A DNA stretch of 64,000 nt from Rotaria socialis (taxonomy: Eukaryota > Rotifera > Eurotatoria > Philodinida > Philodinidae): contig CAJNYU010004448.1 of NCBI GenBank assembly GCA_905331475.1, positions 1 to 64,000 of the forward strand, written 5' to 3'. Each line of letters opens with the position of its first letter. The first letter of the stretch is position 1. Below are positions 59,178 to 64,000 of the stretch, piece by piece. Made by a program: the position numbers and the translations under genes. Below the pieces are notes generated by a model that did not search any database, was not told where the DNA came from, and saw only the letters and a list, made by a program, of their open reading frames with translations.

Positions 59178-60827
59178 TTTGCTTTTACTTATCTGAATAT
59201 TTCAACAGAAAAATTGTTAATGTACAAAGTGAAAAATGAATTTTGCGTGTACACAAATCTTATAGTCGTGTGTTTATGAAGAAAAAAAGACGGAGAGGGG
59301 TGAAGGTAATGCATAATGAAATTCTTTTTTTTTAAATGTTTGTGCTGCCGGTAGTAAACGAACAAAAATATTGACTTAAGCATTAGACAAACTCCTGCGA
59401 TTATCTTTCTCGCCTGCTGAATTTTAAACTGAAATATTTAAAAAGAATTAGACAAAATAAGTCCTTTTTTCTTTGTTTTCTTTCCTCTTGGATCATAATC
59501 GATTTATAAAAATCACCCTTTTTTTCATTGTACAAATGAACAATCAGTCGAAGCATATGTAGAAAAAAAAGATTATTACAAAGTTTAAAGAAGAATCGAT
59601 ATTTTACTCGTATTTCATTATATATATATATATATAAAGATTGATTAAGTAATCGAAATATTTATTCAATTCACGTTTTCATTTTGAATCGCCTATGTGT
59701 GTCTTGTGAATTTTAAAGAAAACCTTTGGAATGCGTTAAAGATATTCATGCATAGCTCATTTATTTATTCTTGAATAAACAAAAAGAAAGAAAAAAAGAA
59801 TTCATATCTTTAATAGATGTTTGACTTCGAAAAATATTTAAACTCGTGCTGCGTAATAACAAATAAAAAGGGGTTCGTCGGAGCATTTTGTTGTGACAAA
59901 TAATTCCATAGAAAATGTTTATCTATTAATTTCTTAATTCGAACTATATGTTGAAACATATCTGCAATAGAATATTTTACAGCTCTGGCACCATGAACCA
60001 TTGAATAAGTTCGAGTAGGCGACGAACACTTTGCTGTTTCTGATTATTTATCGTCAGTAGAAATGGGCAAAAAGTTTTGAGTGACAAACAAAACTGCTTA
60101 GTTTCACGAAATATTGCATTATTCTCAACGCATTCATTTAATCAAGTTTTTACTTTCAATACTTTCAAGTTTTGAAATATTATCAGGTGCATAATCAGAT
60201 AAAAAATTTGGCCTTTGAACTATTCAAAGTTGTGATCATCTTGTATTTTCACCACTCCTATTAACAACAAAGATGAGTTTCAACTAATTTACTTCAATGG
60301 ATGAAAAGAAAATGCACTTGTATTGAGTAATAGTGGTTTGACGAAATATGTTTACTTAAAAAATTGTGAATAATAAAGTATGGCTTCTATTCTATTTTAT
60401 CCCATATATCCTTGAAGGTAATCTTGAATTTCTTTCACGAAAACAATATCATCGCGAAAATTTTTTTCTCTATACGAGCTTTCCCGTCCTATCATTTCTC
60501 GTCAATTATGATGTTACACAATTCATAAATTTTACCATTTATTGACTACTCTGATGTAATTCTATGTTGAACGAGAAAGCGTATTTAATATGTTACATTG
60601 AATAATTCTATACAAATAAATCTTCGTTTGGCTTTTCTTGCTTTGCTTTTTTTTTTCTTTATCAATGAAACACATAATACAAAGACCCATGTATATGATA
60701 TAACACAACACCAAACTGATCGAAATAACAACAAAAAAAGAAAAAGGAATTTCTGTACAAACATATGCGATTTTGCTCTCAACAACGAGCATTACAAAAC
60801 AAATCAATGAATAACTAATAAAACATG
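59178..60827. other. Intergenic with a TA microsatellite
   Basis: About 1.65 kb with no recognised gene. A TA run sits at about 59618-59636. Short open frames near 60560-60810 occur on both strands and look like AT-rich noise. Confidence 0.45.
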
Positions 60828-63800
60828 TTAATTATTTGTTATGGTCGTTGTTGGTGTAACCGTATTATTTCCATTTGATGGTGTTGAACCTTGTTCGACT
60901 GGTTTTGTTTGATTATAAAAATCAGACACTAGTTTAAGTCTATTTAATATTTGATCAATTATCGTTGGTGATAAAGATTCATTTGAATACCATATTGAAT
61001 TGTCCACGAGTTGTTCTGATGCTGGACGTAAATAAAAAACATCGGCCGTACCACGAATTTCCTCAGGACTAATAAGAAATCGATATTTTAATTTTTTTTT
61101 AAATATAATAAAAATGTATTTTACCATTTTGATACATAAAAATCAAATTGTTTTATTGGACATCGAACTGGATCATTCATTTGTTCAGTTATTTCATAAA
61201 AAATTGGTAAATTTACTAATGACTTAAGATCTTTGTAAACGAAAAACAAAATGTGATGTTTTTATTTTCAAATATAATGAATTTTAAATTACCTGGATTA
61301 TGAGCATAAAATCTTAAATAATTCATTTGTTGCGCTTGTTGTGAATTAGCTGATAAACGAACCCATTCGGAATATTTACCAAAATTAGCAAATGATATAG
61401 CCATATGTGATTCAACAGTTTTCAAATTGAAATATTTCGAATTTGTATAGAGAAGTGTTGTTAATAATGACCATGGTGTTAATGTACCTAATTGTTGAAC
61501 GTCATATAATAAATCTTCATCAATTAATGATACAAATGTATTTGCTAAGAAAAAAAATTATTCAGAATTTTTGTTTGTTCTGTTTAAATTTTCAACTTAC
61601 TATCAGGTAAAACACGTGGTGTATAAGTTTGAAGAATTCGATTTAATGTTGCATTAAATTCTATATAACGTGGATCAAATAAATCAATTTGGCGATTGTT
61701 TAGATTCAAATAAAATTGAATACCTAAAATAGCGTTGATTAAAAGAATACAGCAATTGAATTCATATGAACTTACCCAAGCAAAGATAATAAATACTCTC
61801 AGGTAAATATTGTTCTCCTGTTGGACGACGAACTTCACCTATAAATACATCCATAACCTGTTGTAATTCATCCCCATTTACATATGATAGTAAATCGGAT
61901 TTAACATAATATTGTTTGGCCATTTCAGCTTCTAGAAAAATGTTAAATATAACAAAAACCAACAATCTATTCAATAATCAATCTATTACCTTCGGGTGTA
62001 GTTGTGACAATCGAACGATTACGCTGTGCACACCATTGTTGAAATGCTTCAACACCATAAGTCCATTTAAGACGATATCCTGCATCAGGTAACATTCGAA
62101 GAAGCTACAAAAAAAATTATCTCGTTGTAAGTCAACAACAATGCAAATATATCACTTTTTGAACTTCAGGATCATTTGATGTAATCGGATCAATGTAATG
62201 AGCTTCAAGATCAAGTTCCGGTAAATTTTCAATAGTTTGGGAAGTTGTCAAAAATGAGTCTAATAAAAAACGTGATGACAAACAAAGATTTAAAAAAAGA
62301 AAGAAAAACTAACCATCACGTGTTAAATCCATCATCATGACAGATTCATGTCCAGTTGTTATTGTTTGTTGTGGTTGATTTTCTGCGCGTGCAAGACTTT
62401 CAGCATGCATTACAAGTGCTGCTTCAAATGGATCATCCGGTAATAGATCACGTTGTGTCTAAATATTGAAAACGGTCTTTTTTTCATAAAGAAAAATTAA
62501 TTTCTCTCTTACTTGAAGATAATCACGTATATTTTTAAAAGTACTCCGTTGTACAGGTATCATTATTGGTACAAAGAAAGGTACTGGTATTGGCACAGCT
62601 CTTGGTTTAAATAACCGATAACTAGGAGTTGGTGATGGAAGATAAATCGGTACTGGTAATGTAACTAAAGGTACATCCGGTATCATATGTTCCATTTCTA
62701 TAAAAATGGAAACAAATAAAATTAGCTGCCTTTTTCATGTCAATAAAATCAAACCTGTTTGCGTAGCTATAGTGAATCTAGTTGGTTTCGCTTCAACTTC
62801 ACGTTCGGATACTAATGGTTTACATAGAGTCATTTTATTTTTCATTATCGATGGATTAATTATTTGTTGAGGCATAATAAGTGGTACAAAAGATTTAACA
62901 TGATATAATTCATCATCAGGCCAACGTGCTTGTTTTTTATTTATATTCGTTGAACTACGAATTTCAGCTGTTGTACGTGGTTTACGTCCAGGTCCACTTG
63001 TTGATAATAGTGATTGTTGATTTTGTTGTTGTTGTGGACGTGGATAATCCATTAGACGGTATGGTATATCATCTTCATCATCTTCAGCTTTGTTTAATGG
63101 CATTGATGATGGTGTTGGTGGTATAGGATTTCCATTTTCATCTCGATCCAACAAAGGAAATGTGACGAAATCAGCATCTTGTTTTGGTTTCGGTACACGT
63201 GCTGAACGACGTGTTGGTCCTAAGCTATCATTGCTACTCATTGGTGGTGATGAATCACGGTCAGAATCATCATCATCATCTGACGAATGACGTCGAGGTC
63301 GATTTCTAAAGGAAACAAAAATCAAACATTATTCATTTTCAAGATTCAAATATTTACTGAAACCAAGATATTGGACGACGTTGTTGAGATGGCATCGCAT
63401 GTTGTTGTTGTTGTTGTTGTTGCTGCTGTTGTTGATGATGTTGCTGTTGCTGTTGTTTATTTCCTGACATTAATCCAGTGCGATTATGGTATTGTCCTTG
63501 TCCAATAGTTGTTGGTCGTCCAAAAAACATTCTTTCATCATTAGTCATTTGTTGTTGCATTGGTTTACGTATGGTTGCATTACTATGGGATGTTATTGTT
63601 GATTTAACAGCTGTATTACCTGTGCGTGATGTTGTACCAGTCATTTTTTGTTCTATATTCAATGGAACAATATCAACAGGTGGTTGTTGAATAAGAGTTG
63701 TTAATTCTTGAAGAAGAGTTTCAGCTGACGTTTGAGCTGCTGTTGTCGTTGTTGGTAAATCAACTGGCGCAGCAACAGTCAATAATTCAATTGTTTGACC

Positions 63801-64000
63801 TATGCCAGGTAAAACTGAAAAGATATGGCGCGTATTTTAATCATTAGAGAATTAGATATATTTTGTCTTACAGGCTTTTCCTGTTTTATTTAATTCTTCG
63901 AGAAAAGCATTCATTTCTACTTCACTCATTGAACTAAGTACAGCTTGAAGTGTAGCATCATCAACAACATTTATTTGCTGCTGTTGTTGTTGTTGGGGTT
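60828..64000 (-). CDS. QRICH1/ZMYM-type protein with DUF3504 domain (5' part beyond the window)
   Basis: QRICH1, ZMYM2-4 and relatives are nuclear regulators that share a C-terminal domain (DUF3504), thought to have been domesticated from a Crypton tyrosine-recombinase transposon. Reading leftward from the window edge: a Gln-rich part with DDATLQAVLSSMSEVEMNAF, a long poly-Gln tract (63.4 kb), an acidic RRHSSDDDDDSDRDSS region, a Pro-rich stretch (VTLPVPIYLPSPTPSY), then DAGYRLKWTYGVEAFQQWC. The domain follows: VFIGEVRRPTGEQYLPESIY with YLCLGIQFYLN, RYIEFNATLNRILQTYTPRV, LGTLTPWSLLTTLLYTN, KYFNLKTVESHMAISFANFG and a final DVFYLRPASEQLVDNSIWYS. About nine exons with short introns. The catalytic residues of active Cryptons were not checked. 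The 5' exons lie beyond the window's right end. Confidence 0.85.
63402..63452. repeat. CAG/CAA poly-Gln tract
   Basis: Mixed TTG/CTG triplets on the plus strand encode about ten Gln, two His, then further Gln (QQQQQHHQQQQ) in the QRICH1/ZMYM-type protein. Mixed codons suggest an older, fairly stable tract. Confidence 0.8.

Noticed and set aside
1-64000. CRISPR arrays, tRNA or rRNA genes, LTR elements or virus-derived copies
   Set aside because: Reading both strands, I found no regularly spaced repeats, no tRNA-like cloverleaf with A and B boxes, no rRNA core sequence and no reverse-transcriptase, integrase or capsid-like frame. A tRNAscan or profile search would be decisive.

Overview
The window reads as AT-rich nuclear DNA of a small invertebrate. 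Every recognisable gene is a metazoan family cut into exons by introns that are mostly 50-60 bases, with a few of 0.5-2 kb. The compact introns, the Ser/Asn/Gln-rich linkers and the coding style fit a bdelloid rotifer or a related spiralian. That assignment is inference; no taxonomic marker was found.

Layout. 1-4.2 kb: gene-poor, with a nested foldback element at 320-873. 4.2-14.3 kb (minus): a TRPM cation channel. 14.3-16 kb: repeat-like, no gene recognised. 16.0-17.7 kb (minus): an MFSD12-type transporter. 18.4-30.6 kb (minus): DNAJC13/RME-8, with a non-autonomous hAT element in one intron. 32.1-33.5 kb (minus): a divergent CDK with a PATAMRE helix. 34.1-35.0 kb (minus): a Ser-rich orphan. 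36.1-45.5 kb (minus): a full OXR1/NCOA7 gene (LysM, GRAM, TLDc) with an internal alternative first exon for a TLDc-only form and an 812-base terminal-inverted-repeat element in a long intron. 46.2-46.6 kb (plus): a small predicted mitochondrial protein. 47.8-49.3 kb (plus): an Ig-like membrane protein. 49.4-49.9 kb (minus): two small membrane-protein ORFs one stop codon apart, the second NDUFB1-like. 50.2-51.5 kb (plus): ZFPL1. 53.2-53.9 kb (plus): EMC4. 54.0-56.1 kb (minus): a TPR protein. 56.3-56.8 kb (minus): a divergent homeobox gene. 57.6-59.2 kb (minus): a Cys-rich type II membrane protein. 60.8 kb to the window end (minus): a QRICH1/ZMYM-type protein, cut by the edge.

The genes do not form one pathway. 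Several serve the endomembrane system (RME-8 on endosomes, ZFPL1 in the Golgi, EMC4 in the ER, MFSD12 in lysosomes), which looks like coincidence of housekeeping genes rather than a cluster.

The strongest unusual signal is the pair at 49.4-49.9 kb. The two ORFs are in the same frame, separated by TAA-AAC, and the upstream ORF has no ATG in any frame for about 300 bases before the downstream start. That is what leaky scanning or reinitiation from one dicistronic mRNA would need. Second is the OXR1-like locus, where exon phases and a conserved junction motif argue for two promoters. No LTR element, virus copy, tRNA, rRNA or CRISPR array was recognised.
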